Below are positions 29,747 to 38,724 of a stretch of DNA of 64,000 nucleotides, piece by piece. The notes under the pieces were generated by a model. The model searched no databases and was not told the origin of the DNA. It worked only from the letters and a program-made list of their open reading frames with translations. Numbering within the stretch: position 1 is the stretch's first letter; each line of letters opens with the position of its first letter. Made by a program: the position numbers and the translations under genes. Source of the DNA: an uncultured Alphaproteobacteria bacterium (GTDB lineage Bacteria > Pseudomonadota > Alphaproteobacteria > HIMB59); the NCBI GenBank assembly GCA_902575065.1, contig CACGPU010000001.1, forward strand, positions 62,001 to 126,000, written 5' to 3'.

Positions 29747-30982
29747 TTATAAAAAACCCTGCTCAGTAGCCTTAGCTATGTAAGCAGCTTCAACATCAGC
29801 TAATGCTTTTTCGGCTGACTCATTACCTTGAAGAAATTCCACAAGTTCTGTGCTTAAAGCACCGTGCATTAAGCTCATGTGTGGAAAACTAGGGTAAGGT
29901 GTTGTGCCTCTACTTGCTGCGTCAACAACAGGCCCTGCTGTATCACCAGGTGTGTAACCTTTAATCAACCAAACAGTTGCATTTGGGTTGTTATTGGCTA
30001 AATCAGTTGATGAAGCGGCTCCAACCAAAGCTCTAAATGAGGCCTCTGCGTTTTCATCAGATGTATTTGTTGCAATTGCAATTCCATCCCACCATAGAGT
30101 GGTTGCTGGCTTGTTTCCACCACCCACAGTTGGTGAAGGCGCTAATCGTGTATCAGCTTTGATGTTTTGATCACCTTCGTCATCAAGTAAAGAAGCTGCG
30201 CCTGAGTTCCAAACATGCATTAATGCAACATTACCAGACTCCCATTCTTCTTTAACAGCGTTTGTATCTTGTGTTAAAAAGTCAGGATTACTTAGCTCAG
30301 TTAATTTTTTAATAACATTAAGCGCTGCAACACCTTTTTCATTATTCACGTTAGGTTGTGCAGAACCTGATTTAAAAAACTCACCACCATGACCAAGATA
30401 CATATTTACAAATTCTTGACCAAGATTCCATCCTGATTTGAAAGCTCCTGCATATGGATTTTCCATTACTCCAGCTGCTTTAATTTTTTCAGCAGCAGCA
30501 ATTACTTCTTCATAAGTAGAAGGGACAGCTATGCCTAAATCATTGAGAATACTCTCTCTGTACCAAAGATGCTGTGCGTTAGCCATAAAAGCTACAGCAT
30601 AAATTTTACCATCAATTGTAATCTTTTGGTTATCATTTAAGTTTGACCCATATTTTGCAACTAAGTCATCTAGTGGACGAATTAAACCATCATTCATTAA
30701 AGGTGTAATTGAACCATTAGTAACTAATTTTGCTGAAAATTCAGCAGGGTTTGCTGATAAAGCAGCTACTTGTAATTTATTATGGTCAACAGAGTGCGTG
30801 ACATTAAAATCCGCATCTGGTCCAGCACAACTTTTTACTTCATCCATAAAAATTCTGTATGTAGTAAATTCGTTAGCTAAAATATTTATTGAACCGCTTG
30901 TTACACCACAAGGTGAATGGCTGCCTGCAAAAACACTAGTAGATGCAAACGAAATCAATAAAGCTAATATTAGTTTTTTCAT
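29747..30982 (-). CDS. sugar ABC transporter substrate-binding protein
   Basis: 411 residues with a signal peptide (MKKLILALLISFASTSVFA) and a mature MalE-like (SBP_bac_1) protein. Typical segments are DGKIYAVAFMANAQHLWYRE, VPSTYEEVIAAAEKIKAAG and the aromatic TLWWDGIAIATN. A disulfide is possible between the cysteines near residues 25 and 52. It is the first gene of the seven-gene minus-strand run down to the phosphorylase, so its ligand is probably glucosylglycerate or a related glucoside. The ligand is inferred from context only. Confidence 0.9.
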   Translation of the reverse strand: MKKLILALLISFASTSVFAGSHSPCGVTSGSINILANEFTTYRIFMDEVKSCAGPDADFNVTHSVDHNKLQVAALSANPAEFSAKLVTNGSITPLMNDGLIRPLDDLVAKYGSNLNDNQKITIDGKIYAVAFMANAQHLWYRESILNDLGIAVPSTYEEVIAAAEKIKAAGVMENPYAGAFKSGWNLGQEFVNMYLGHGGEFFKSGSAQPNVNNEKGVAALNVIKKLTELSNPDFLTQDTNAVKEEWESGNVALMHVWNSGAASLLDDEGDQNIKADTRLAPSPTVGGGNKPATTLWWDGIAIATNTSDENAEASFRALVGAASSTDLANNNPNATVWLIKGYTPGDTAGPVVDAASRGTTPYPSFPHMSLMHGALSTELVEFLQGNESAEKALADVEAAYIAKATEQGFL

Positions 30983-31090
30983 TTATTTCCTCTTCTTTGT
31001 GTTAATAAAATATTATTTTTAAAACTATACTAAATAAAATAAAATTTAAATGTAAGAGAAATGGTCGCGGAAATTACTGTAATATTGTTT

Positions 31091-31510
31091 TTATCTAAAA
31101 CTAAGGCCCATTTGTTCAAAAACACCATGGTTATCGACCATCACATAATTATCCATAAATTTACCATTTTCTATTGTCCAAAAATCAGAAAATTGCATTT
31201 TAATTGCCTTACCAGTTGGTTGTACACCTAGATAAGTTCCGCTATGTGTGCCAGTTAAATAACCTGTCGCACTTATCCAATCACCTTCTGCGACAACAAT
31301 ATCATTTTTTACATGATAGTCTGGAAACGCTTCATAAAAGGGTTTAAGAACCTTATATTTAAAATTTTCAATTCCGTGTATATCACCAAAACCTGGAGGT
31401 CCATGCCAAATCATATCATCATTCCAATATTTATGCTGTGCCTCTAAATCTTGTGCATTCAAGGCATCGTACATGTTTTGCAATAGTATTTTACTTTCAT
31501 TTAAATTCAT
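31091..31510 (-). CDS. SnoaL-like single-domain protein
   Basis: 139 residues, one SnoaL/NTF2-like domain. Typical are YWNDDMIWHGPPGFGDIHGI, the KPFYEAFPDYHV helix, TGTHSGTYLGVQPTGK and FWTIENGKF. The family contains polyketide cyclases, ester-cyclase-like proteins and many with unknown activity. No signal peptide. Its WHGPPG motif is close to the second domains of the proteins at 32742-33746 and 37613-38722 (WWGPGG and WYGPCG). The start overlaps the stop of the upstream two-domain gene by 4 bp. Confidence 0.82.
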   Translation of the reverse strand: MNLNESKILLQNMYDALNAQDLEAQHKYWNDDMIWHGPPGFGDIHGIENFKYKVLKPFYEAFPDYHVKNDIVVAEGDWISATGYLTGTHSGTYLGVQPTGKAIKMQFSDFWTIENGKFMDNYVMVDNHGVFEQMGLSFR

Positions 31511-32646
31511 TTTTTTTCTCCTAAAATTTGTATTAAGATTGCCAATTCATTGAAACCAGTCCATTCTTTTTCGATTTTGTTATTTTTAATTTCCCATTGT
31601 GTAATGCCCCAAAGATAACACTCTTTATTAGATGGTTTTCCATAAATTCCATTTCCTTTGTGAGTACCCACAGCGCCCCAACGAATTGATACTAAATAAC
31701 CGTCTTTACTATTTCCCATCCAATATAGATCTTCAATACTTAGTGCAAGGTCAGGAAATGATGCAATAAATGAAATTATAAAATGTTTCAACTTAGGTAT
31801 TCCAACAAATTTTCGACTAGTTGATCCTTCAAATTTTATATTTTTTGTATAAACACTATCAATAGCAGAAAAATTTCTTCTATTCCAAATAGTATCAAAA
31901 ACCGCATGAACAAACTCTCTAATGTTTTTAATTTTATCAGGTATTGCGAAACTTATGGGCTTTAACTTTTTAATATTTCTTTTGGGTTTTGAATTTCTAA
32001 AATCAGGAGCAAAAGGACCAATATTTCCTTTATTAGCAATTTGTTTTGCTACTTCATTTAAGTCTAAGCCTAATTGTTTTATTAAACCTGCAGTATCATA
32101 AACAACATTTTCATAATATATTTCATTATTTTTTGCTACACAGTTTGCAATACAGAACAGCCTAACTGACTTACCTGTTGGTTTGGCAAAATTACTATAA
32201 CCAGTGTTAGTGCCTGTAATTATAGTTCTGTGTGAAGTATGAAAACTAGTTTTGTCGTCTCCTGCCCATATAACCTCATCAGCATATAATCGAATATTCG
32301 GGAAGGCGTTATTAGTATGAACTGTATCTGAGACAATTTTTTCAGATCCGAATTGTAATCCAAGTTCATCCCAAACACGACATTTTGGGCTATAAGTATC
32401 ATATATATAACCGATATTTTTTTCTTCCCATATGCTGTATGTAATTCTGACAATATAATCAATTATATTTTTATATTGTTTTTCAAATCCCTGCATTGAT
32501 TGAAATGGTAAATTTTTAGGATTTGGATTTAAAGAATTAGCATTACCACCACCACCATAAGATTTAAGAGAGATATCAAAATTTTTAGGCATATGATGAT
32601 CTTTTAAAGGGAATGGTTTTATATCTTTAATTAAAGTTTTTTTCAT
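31507..32646 (-). CDS. tandem SnoaL-like protein, type B
   Basis: 379 residues with two SnoaL-like domains (about 50-195 and 235-375) after an N-terminal extension. Domain 1 has YIVRITYSIWEEKNIGYIYD and SHRTIITGTNTGYSNF; domain 2 has RWGAVGTHKGNGIYGKPSNK. It is clearly paralogous to the protein at 35580-36551 (YIIKITYQIWENKDVESIRD and the same order of domains). The gene is divergent from the type A gene at 32742 over a 95-bp gap, and overlaps the single-domain gene downstream. Function unknown. Confidence 0.78.
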   Translation of the reverse strand: MKKTLIKDIKPFPLKDHHMPKNFDISLKSYGGGGNANSLNPNPKNLPFQSMQGFEKQYKNIIDYIVRITYSIWEEKNIGYIYDTYSPKCRVWDELGLQFGSEKIVSDTVHTNNAFPNIRLYADEVIWAGDDKTSFHTSHRTIITGTNTGYSNFAKPTGKSVRLFCIANCVAKNNEIYYENVVYDTAGLIKQLGLDLNEVAKQIANKGNIGPFAPDFRNSKPKRNIKKLKPISFAIPDKIKNIREFVHAVFDTIWNRRNFSAIDSVYTKNIKFEGSTSRKFVGIPKLKHFIISFIASFPDLALSIEDLYWMGNSKDGYLVSIRWGAVGTHKGNGIYGKPSNKECYLWGITQWEIKNNKIEKEWTGFNELAILIQILGEKK

Positions 32647-32741
32647 AAATAAATTTACTAATACTATTAAATAAAATTCAAAGCAATAATTTTATATAAA
32701 ATGAATATTATTATTTTTTCTTTTGTATTATAAATAAACTG

Positions 32742-33746
32742 ATGTCTGATTTTCAGAAAGAAAAATCATTAGTATTAAATTTTATAAATGAAGTTGATAA
32801 TGCTAGTGAAAATAACTTAATTGAAATAATTTCTAAGTACACATCTAATAATTTTAATATGAAATGTACACATCCTTTTAACGAAATAATAGGCATTGAA
32901 GAATTTGCAACAAAATTTTGGTTTCCTATAAAAAAATCATTTAAGCCTATCCAAAGAAGAATGGATATCTTTTATGCTGGCACAAATTTAATTGATAATC
33001 ATTCTTCAAAATGGGTTGTGAATATGGGACATTTGCTTGGAAGTTTTAATTTTCCTTTTTTTGATATTCAACCAAATTTTAAGACTGTAATGTTATGGTA
33101 TTGCGAGTTTTATAAAGTAGAGGATAACAAAATACAAGAAGGTGCTTTTTTTTTAGACATTTTAAAATTTATGCAACATTTAAATTTATCAGTTGTCCCA
33201 GAGTCAACGGGGATGATTGGCTTTAATCCAGGACCTAAAACACATCAGGGTTTATGCTTTGATAAACAAAGTGAAATAGAAGGAAAGAAAACTCTTGACC
33301 TAATAATGAGAATGGCAAATCGATTAATTGGTGAGGGGATGAGGACAACAATTCAAGATCTACATAAAGACTGGCATGAGGACATGATATGGTGGGGACC
33401 TGGGGGTATTGGTGCATCATATACCTATGAAGGTTATTTAAAAGGTCACACGGGCCCTTTTGAGGATAATTTAGATTTTATTGATTTTTCCGGACATATA
33501 CTTGAAAACTCAGAGGGCAATTATGGTGGATGGTTTGGTTGGCCAAATTTAAAAATGAAACCAAAAGGTAATTACATGGGATTCAAACAAGACACAGATC
33601 TTATTGGGGAGATGAGAGTTGTTGACCTTTATAGAAGAGATGGAGATAAAATAGCAGAAAATTGGATATTAATTGATCATCTTCATTTTTTAAAATGTGT
33701 GGGTATTGATTTACTTGAGAGAAATAAAAATGAAAATTCTAAATAA
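32742..33746 (+). CDS. tandem SnoaL-like protein, type A
   Basis: 334 residues with two SnoaL-like domains (about 5-150 and 190-325). Domain 2 has DWHEDMIWWGPGGIGASYTY, which parallels [19 protein letters not shown] in the protein at 37613-38722. The tryptophan-rich pocket motif suggests a hydrophobic or sugar-like ligand. No signal peptide. Its last 8 bp overlap the convergent MetE-like gene. It is the plus-strand half of a divergent pair with the type B gene. Confidence 0.78.
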   Translation: MSDFQKEKSLVLNFINEVDNASENNLIEIISKYTSNNFNMKCTHPFNEIIGIEEFATKFWFPIKKSFKPIQRRMDIFYAGTNLIDNHSSKWVVNMGHLLGSFNFPFFDIQPNFKTVMLWYCEFYKVEDNKIQEGAFFLDILKFMQHLNLSVVPESTGMIGFNPGPKTHQGLCFDKQSEIEGKKTLDLIMRMANRLIGEGMRTTIQDLHKDWHEDMIWWGPGGIGASYTYEGYLKGHTGPFEDNLDFIDFSGHILENSEGNYGGWFGWPNLKMKPKGNYMGFKQDTDLIGEMRVVDLYRRDGDKIAENWILIDHLHFLKCVGIDLLERNKNENSK

Positions 33747-34869
33747 ATTTAGAAGCGAGTTTAGTACCCTCCACTAATGCAATAAGTTTTTCATAACAAA
33801 TATTTTCATCAATTTTTCCAAAGCCTGCAAAAGTACTAAAACCACAATCAGTTCCAGCCATTAATTGATCTTTTGGTACTACTGTTGAATACTTTATTAA
33901 TCTTTCAGCTACTACTTCTGGGTGTTCTACAAAATTAGATGTAGAGTCAATTACACCAGGTACTAACACTTTATCTTTTGGTAATTTTATTTCTTCAAAG
34001 ACTTTCCACTCATGAGCGTGACGAGGATTAGATGACTCAATTAAAAAATATTTAATTTTTGATTTTAGAATTATAGGTAATATTTTTTTAAGAGCAATAT
34101 CATGAGTATGTGGTCCCTCATAATTGCCCCAACAAATATGCATTCTCGTTTTTTCAATATCAACATTTATTAAAGCATAATTTAAACACTCAATTTGCAT
34201 TTCAGCTTTTTTTAAAAAATCCTCCTCAGATAGATCTTTAAAATTCATATGCCTAGCTAGGGCTAAATCTGGACAGTCTAATTGAACATGAATATTTGCA
34301 TTAGTAATTTGTTCATATTCATTTGCCATAATATTAGAGAGTTTATTTAAGTATTCATCATCACTAGCATAAAATTTATTTGGCATAAAAACATTAATAA
34401 CGCCCGGTGATGCTGCATTCATAAATGCTTTTGCATGATCATACTTTTTTAAAGCGTTGCTAAAATTTTCAATATCATTTAACAAAGAAAAATTATCTTT
34501 TATTTTTAATTCATTGGTGCAACATGGTCTTGAATAAGTAGGTGTTCCACCACTAATAGCTAACTTTTCCTTATAATCTGGAAAATCGTCTAAATCGGCA
34601 GGTGCTCTTCGTTCACTTTCTCCTGAAAAACCATCAATTCTATCCTTAATATAAGTGGCATAACTAATCTTGCTCATCTCACCGTCACTTATGAAATCTA
34701 ACCCAACTTCAAGTTGTCTCTTTACAATTTGTTCAACATTTGAGCTTAAAATATTTCCAAATAATTTTTTATTGTATTCTTCACCCTTATCCTTGGCAAA
34801 GAGATACTCTGATAGTTCTTTGGACCTTGGTAAGCTCCCAACGTGTGTTGTCAAAATTTTAGATGCCAT
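33739..34869 (-). CDS. MetE C-terminal-like (cobalamin-independent methyltransferase fold) protein
   Basis: 376 residues, the catalytic half of cobalamin-independent methionine synthase only. It begins TTHVGSLPRSKEL. All four zinc ligands of the family can be placed: His and Cys in RMHICWGNYEGP, Glu in FLIESSNPRHAHEW and Cys in MAGTDCGFSTF. The N-terminal folate half of true MetE is absent, so it is not a standard methionine synthase. The relatives include alkyl or methyl transferases and lyases acting on thiols. It lies 5 bp after an RraA-like gene in a four-gene minus-strand operon. Confidence 0.8.
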   Translation of the reverse strand: MASKILTTHVGSLPRSKELSEYLFAKDKGEEYNKKLFGNILSSNVEQIVKRQLEVGLDFISDGEMSKISYATYIKDRIDGFSGESERRAPADLDDFPDYKEKLAISGGTPTYSRPCCTNELKIKDNFSLLNDIENFSNALKKYDHAKAFMNAASPGVINVFMPNKFYASDDEYLNKLSNIMANEYEQITNANIHVQLDCPDLALARHMNFKDLSEEDFLKKAEMQIECLNYALINVDIEKTRMHICWGNYEGPHTHDIALKKILPIILKSKIKYFLIESSNPRHAHEWKVFEEIKLPKDKVLVPGVIDSTSNFVEHPEVVAERLIKYSTVVPKDQLMAGTDCGFSTFAGFGKIDENICYEKLIALVEGTKLASKFI

Positions 34870-34874
34870 AATAA

Positions 34875-35576
34875 TTATGAATTGATAAATTGTTTATATT
34901 TATCTAAGAATTGTTTTTTCGAAAATTTTTTATTTTTTTTTAAGAAATCAAAAATTATTTTTTCTTTTTTTATCATTTTTTTAATAGCCATTGGTAATTC
35001 AATTAAAAAGTCTCTTTTTATTACAACAGCACCGTGTATGTCTGCATGAATAAGGTCGTCAGGTCTTACTTTCATCTTAAAAATATCAACATTGCAATTA
35101 ATTTTATGAATTTGATTGTATCCATGCCCTACTCTTATTTCACCACTTAATATTTGAAACTTTCTATTTATCTCCTGTAAATCTCTCATTGCTCCGTTTG
35201 TTATAGCTCCAACAAATCCAAAATTTAAATGTATAGATGCATTAAGTTCACCCCACCATGCACCAATTGTATTTGTCTTATCCTTATCCTCTATAACACA
35301 AATCTTAGGGTAGTTTCCTTCGAACATATAATCATAATATTTATCTCTATTTTTTATTATATTTGTATTTTTCTTTTTTCTGGATGTAATAATCGCTGTT
35401 TTGGCAAAACCAATAATTGGTTTTAAACTCGGATTTAGACAATGCATTGTTTTTTGTGTGTGTCCTTTTGATCGTAGAGTTGGATCTAATAATTCTAGTG
35501 AATTTGAAATAGTTGGAGTGTCAAAATTTCTAATGTATTCAATAATTTTCTTTTCTCTTTTTGTTAGTAGTTTCAA
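34875..35576 (-). CDS. RraA-like aldolase/decarboxylase
   Basis: 233 residues of the RraA/HMG-aldolase family. The core AWWGELNASIHLNFGFVGAI followed by TNGAMRDLQEI holds the GxxRD signature that binds the metal and pyruvate in 4-hydroxy-4-methyl-2-oxoglutarate aldolase. Then come HGAVVIKRDFLIELP. Because the GE..A and GxxRD motifs are present, aldolase or oxaloacetate decarboxylase activity is possible, as opposed to the RNase E inhibitor function. The C-terminus is lysine-rich. It lies 3 bp from the type B SnoaL gene and 5 bp from the MetE-like gene. Confidence 0.78.
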   Translation of the reverse strand: MKLLTKREKKIIEYIRNFDTPTISNSLELLDPTLRSKGHTQKTMHCLNPSLKPIIGFAKTAIITSRKKKNTNIIKNRDKYYDYMFEGNYPKICVIEDKDKTNTIGAWWGELNASIHLNFGFVGAITNGAMRDLQEINRKFQILSGEIRVGHGYNQIHKINCNVDIFKMKVRPDDLIHADIHGAVVIKRDFLIELPMAIKKMIKKEKIIFDFLKKNKKFSKKQFLDKYKQFINS

Positions 35577-35579
35577 TTG

Positions 35580-36551
35580 TTATCCAGTTTTTAATAAAAT
35601 TTGTTTCCAAATTATTGTTTCATCAAACAGAACCCACTCATTTTTGATCCCTCTTGGACCAAATTCAGCCTGAGATATGCCCATTATATGAACATTTGCA
35701 TTACTAGGATCAGAAAATAATCCGGGTCCTGAATGAATTCCCTCTAGTGACCATCTAATAGATGCCTTTTTATACTCATTTTTTTCCTCTAAATAGCTTA
35801 CATGTTCAACTTTAAAAATTGAATCTGGAAACATAGATCTTAGTGAAGACCAAAAACTCTTTACCTCATCTACCCCTAATGCTTTCTTGCCTCCAGGCTG
35901 TTCTTGATTGACTGATCGATCATAAACTTTATCTATTATGTTAAAATTATTATTAAATATTTCCTTTAAAATGTTAGCATAATCTATTCCAGTATTATTT
36001 GTTGAGATCGGTATTTGTATATATTTTACTTCATGTGAGGTATCGTTATTAAAGGGAGCTGGGCATTTATCTTTACCGCCTTGATTTTCAATTACTTTTG
36101 CTGCATGTTTTTTAGGGTCAATATTTAACTGCCGCACAATAGCACCCTGGTCTCTTACAAGCCATTCATCGTAAACCTGGTTATTCTTGCAAGCACAGTC
36201 AGCTATTACTCGATACTTGAGAGTTTTACCAGTAGCATTTCCATAAATACCATCATTTAAATGCGTCGCCTTAGATAAAATTCTATGTGATGATAAATAT
36301 CCATGTTCTTCATTACCAATCCAAATAACATCTTCGCCTAATAACTGTCGATCTGGAAATTCATTCAAAGTGGCATAAGTAGCCTTCACTACAGCATCAG
36401 GGCCATATATTACACCGTCTGGAGATCTAACTGGAATACCCTCAGCATAATAGTCTCTAATTGACTCAACATCTTTATTTTCCCAAATTTGATATGTTAT
36501 TTTAATTATATAATCTGGTAGATCTAAAAATTTATTATCAAAACCTTTCAT
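35580..36551 (-). CDS. tandem SnoaL-like protein, type B (second copy)
   Basis: 323 residues with two SnoaL-like domains (about 5-150 and 185-320). The first has DYIIKITYQIWENKDVESIR, RSPDGVIYGPDAVV and LSSHRILSKATHLNDGIYGN; the second RWSLEGIHSGPGLFSDPSNA. It is the paralogue of the 31507-32646 protein but lacks its 50-residue N-terminal extension. The bicupin gene lies 2 bp upstream and the RraA-like gene 3 bp downstream, so these products are made together. Confidence 0.78.
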   Translation of the reverse strand: MKGFDNKFLDLPDYIIKITYQIWENKDVESIRDYYAEGIPVRSPDGVIYGPDAVVKATYATLNEFPDRQLLGEDVIWIGNEEHGYLSSHRILSKATHLNDGIYGNATGKTLKYRVIADCACKNNQVYDEWLVRDQGAIVRQLNIDPKKHAAKVIENQGGKDKCPAPFNNDTSHEVKYIQIPISTNNTGIDYANILKEIFNNNFNIIDKVYDRSVNQEQPGGKKALGVDEVKSFWSSLRSMFPDSIFKVEHVSYLEEKNEYKKASIRWSLEGIHSGPGLFSDPSNANVHIMGISQAEFGPRGIKNEWVLFDETIIWKQILLKTG

Positions 36552-36553
36552 TA

Positions 36554-37528
36554 TTAGAGGTTTTTTTGTCGTATAATAAAGATACTTCCTTCTTGATTGC
36601 TAATATTTTTTAAACTTCTATTTGATCCTCTAGGAGACGAGAAAGAGTCGTTTGGTCCAATTATGGTTTTTTGATCATTGCAAGTTACTTCCCATTCACC
36701 TTCTAAACATAAATAAACTTCAGACTCTTTTAATGTGTACGGATGAATATGAGCATTATTACCTTTTAACATCGTCAAACCAAAACCTGTGTTATGGTCT
36801 ATGTTTGGCTCAAAATCTTTGTTATGAACATTAAAATAGTCAAGGTAATTTAAAATTGAATTAGAGTCATAATGCTCATCATCTTTTAAATATTTATCCT
36901 TATTTTCATAACGTATTACATATTTTTCAATTTCTTCAGAAGTGTAATGATCGAAAGACTCTAGATCTTTTTCTTTAATAGGTTCAAGGGCAACTTTTCC
37001 ATCTGGAATTTTATTCTTATCAAGATCAACTAAGGTATTATCATTTAATAAAACCATTCCAGACTCTTTTGCTTTTTCTAAAACTTTTGGTGTCCACGTT
37101 ATCACACCCGGATCATTTTCTCCTAGAACAACAAATATTAATGCATTTTCATCACTAACATTTTGAAATCCTCGAAACATATTAGTGGGAAATGAAGCAA
37201 CATCTCCTTTGTTTAAAACTACTTCGCCCTCTTTACCATCTGTGCCCCAATAAAAGCGCCAAGAGCCTGAAAATATCAAAAATACTTCTGCAGTAGTGTG
37301 GCTATGGAGTCCTGATCCGTTCATTGGAGCGGCACTTACTGCACCGATATTGAAACCATGTTCTTCAGCTATCTTGACGTTTTGCTTGGTATCCTCACTC
37401 ACCCCAGGGCCAACTATGGAATAATTCAGTCTATCTTGATGCCCTTTAAGTTTCCCTTCTACAAATGGAACTTTACTAGGAACAAGCTCATTAAACTTTA
37501 CCAAACGATTGTTGATATCCTGCGTCAT
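36554..37528 (-). CDS. bicupin protein
   Basis: 324 residues with two cupin domains. Cupin 1 (about 60-135) has GSGLHSHTTAEVFLIFSGSW, the HxHxxxxE metal motif, then KGDVASFPTNMFRGFQNV. Cupin 2 (about 245-320) has HIHPYTLKESEVYLCLEGEW with a similar pattern. Bicupins include gentisate-type dioxygenases, oxalate decarboxylases and sugar-acid isomerases. I see no motif deciding between them. It is the first gene of the minus-strand operon with SnoaL, RraA-like and MetE-like genes, and its start faces the SnoaL-hisD operon over about 85 bp. Confidence 0.8.
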   Translation of the reverse strand: MTQDINNRLVKFNELVPSKVPFVEGKLKGHQDRLNYSIVGPGVSEDTKQNVKIAEEHGFNIGAVSAAPMNGSGLHSHTTAEVFLIFSGSWRFYWGTDGKEGEVVLNKGDVASFPTNMFRGFQNVSDENALIFVVLGENDPGVITWTPKVLEKAKESGMVLLNDNTLVDLDKNKIPDGKVALEPIKEKDLESFDHYTSEEIEKYVIRYENKDKYLKDDEHYDSNSILNYLDYFNVHNKDFEPNIDHNTGFGLTMLKGNNAHIHPYTLKESEVYLCLEGEWEVTCNDQKTIIGPNDSFSSPRGSNRSLKNISNQEGSIFIIRQKNL

Positions 37529-37612
37529 TAATTAGATTTTAAATTTCTTCATTTGTTAAATATTATTTAAATTATAAGGTTAATCAAAGTAATATTTATT
37601 TATATTAGATAG

Positions 37613-38722
37613 GTGAGGCAATATAACTTGAGCGAAATTAAAAATTTTGATACCGGTATTCCAATTAAAAGTGGGGCAAAAATTATAAATTTGGACCCTA
37701 AAAAAAATATATTAAATAAAAAAAAAATTAGAAATCTTCTAAAAAAAATTTCTGAGTCCAAAGTTAGTGATTTAAATCAAAATATAAAGAATGCATATCA
37801 TGAAAATGCTGAAATCTATGCATTCCACCCTGTAAATCATATAAAAGGCATTGATGAAATAATTAATACCCTTTGGAAACCATTACTGAATTCTTTTCCA
37901 GATTTAGAGAGAAGAGATAATTTAATAATTGGAGGAAGTTTTCAAGATAGGGTTTATGTCTCAACTGTTGGTCATTTGACTGGCACTTTTGTCAATCCAT
38001 GGTTGGGAGTTCCCTCCAATGGTAAAACTATTCATTTACGAATTTGTGAGGTTCATCAAATAGAAAATGAAAAAATAATCAATTCTCATGTGTTAATTGA
38101 TATAATGGATTTTATAAGGCAAGCAGGTTTTTGGCCAATTAATTCATCTTTAGGTATAGAAGAAATGTGGCCAGGACCCATTACTGGAGACGGAACAACC
38201 TTTGAAAACCTAGACTCTGATTTATCAGCTAGAACTCTTGATCAGGGTCTTACGATGCAAAGAAGTTTAGATATAAAACCAGAAACTGAGACTGGAGCTA
38301 CTAAAGATAGTGTTAGACAGAAATTAATTAACCATCCTCAAAAAGATTATTGGCATCCGAAAATGATGTGGTACGGACCCTGTGGTATAGGCACTGCTAG
38401 AGGTTTAAAAGGTTTTATTGAGCATCATCAGCTACCATTTAGATTGACGTTTAAAGAGAGAAATTATTGGAAAATTGGTCATTACATTGAAATAGGTGAT
38501 GGTAATTATTCTATGACAGGTGGTTGGCACAGTATTCAAGCAACACACGGTTCAAGTGATTGGCTCGGATATGAACCTACTAATAAATTAGTCACTATGA
38601 GAGTGATGGATTTTTATTTACATAATGAGGGTCTTATTAGGGAAAATTGGGTACCAATAGATATTGTCCATATTTTATTTCAATTAGGAATAGATGTGCT
38701 CAAATTAGTTCATAAGAAATAA
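37613..38722 (+). CDS. tandem SnoaL-like protein, type A (second copy)
   Basis: 369 residues with two SnoaL-like domains (about 50-185 and 225-365). Domain 1 has [20 protein letters not shown] and [17 protein letters not shown]; domain 2 has [20 protein letters not shown]. It is the paralogue of the protein at 32742-33746. The start is uncertain: the GTG at 37613 lies inside the sequence AGGTGAGG, which looks like a ribosome-binding site for a TTG at 37628 (LSEIKNF), nine bases on. It begins the plus-strand operon with the HisD-like, SDR and HAD genes. Confidence 0.76.
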   Translation: MRQYNLSEIKNFDTGIPIKSGAKIINLDPKKNILNKKKIRNLLKKISESKVSDLNQNIKNAYHENAEIYAFHPVNHIKGIDEIINTLWKPLLNSFPDLERRDNLIIGGSFQDRVYVSTVGHLTGTFVNPWLGVPSNGKTIHLRICEVHQIENEKIINSHVLIDIMDFIRQAGFWPINSSLGIEEMWPGPITGDGTTFENLDSDLSARTLDQGLTMQRSLDIKPETETGATKDSVRQKLINHPQKDYWHPKMMWYGPCGIGTARGLKGFIEHHQLPFRLTFKERNYWKIGHYIEIGDGNYSMTGGWHSIQATHGSSDWLGYEPTNKLVTMRVMDFYLHNEGLIRENWVPIDIVHILFQLGIDVLKLVHKK

Positions 38723-38724
38723 AA

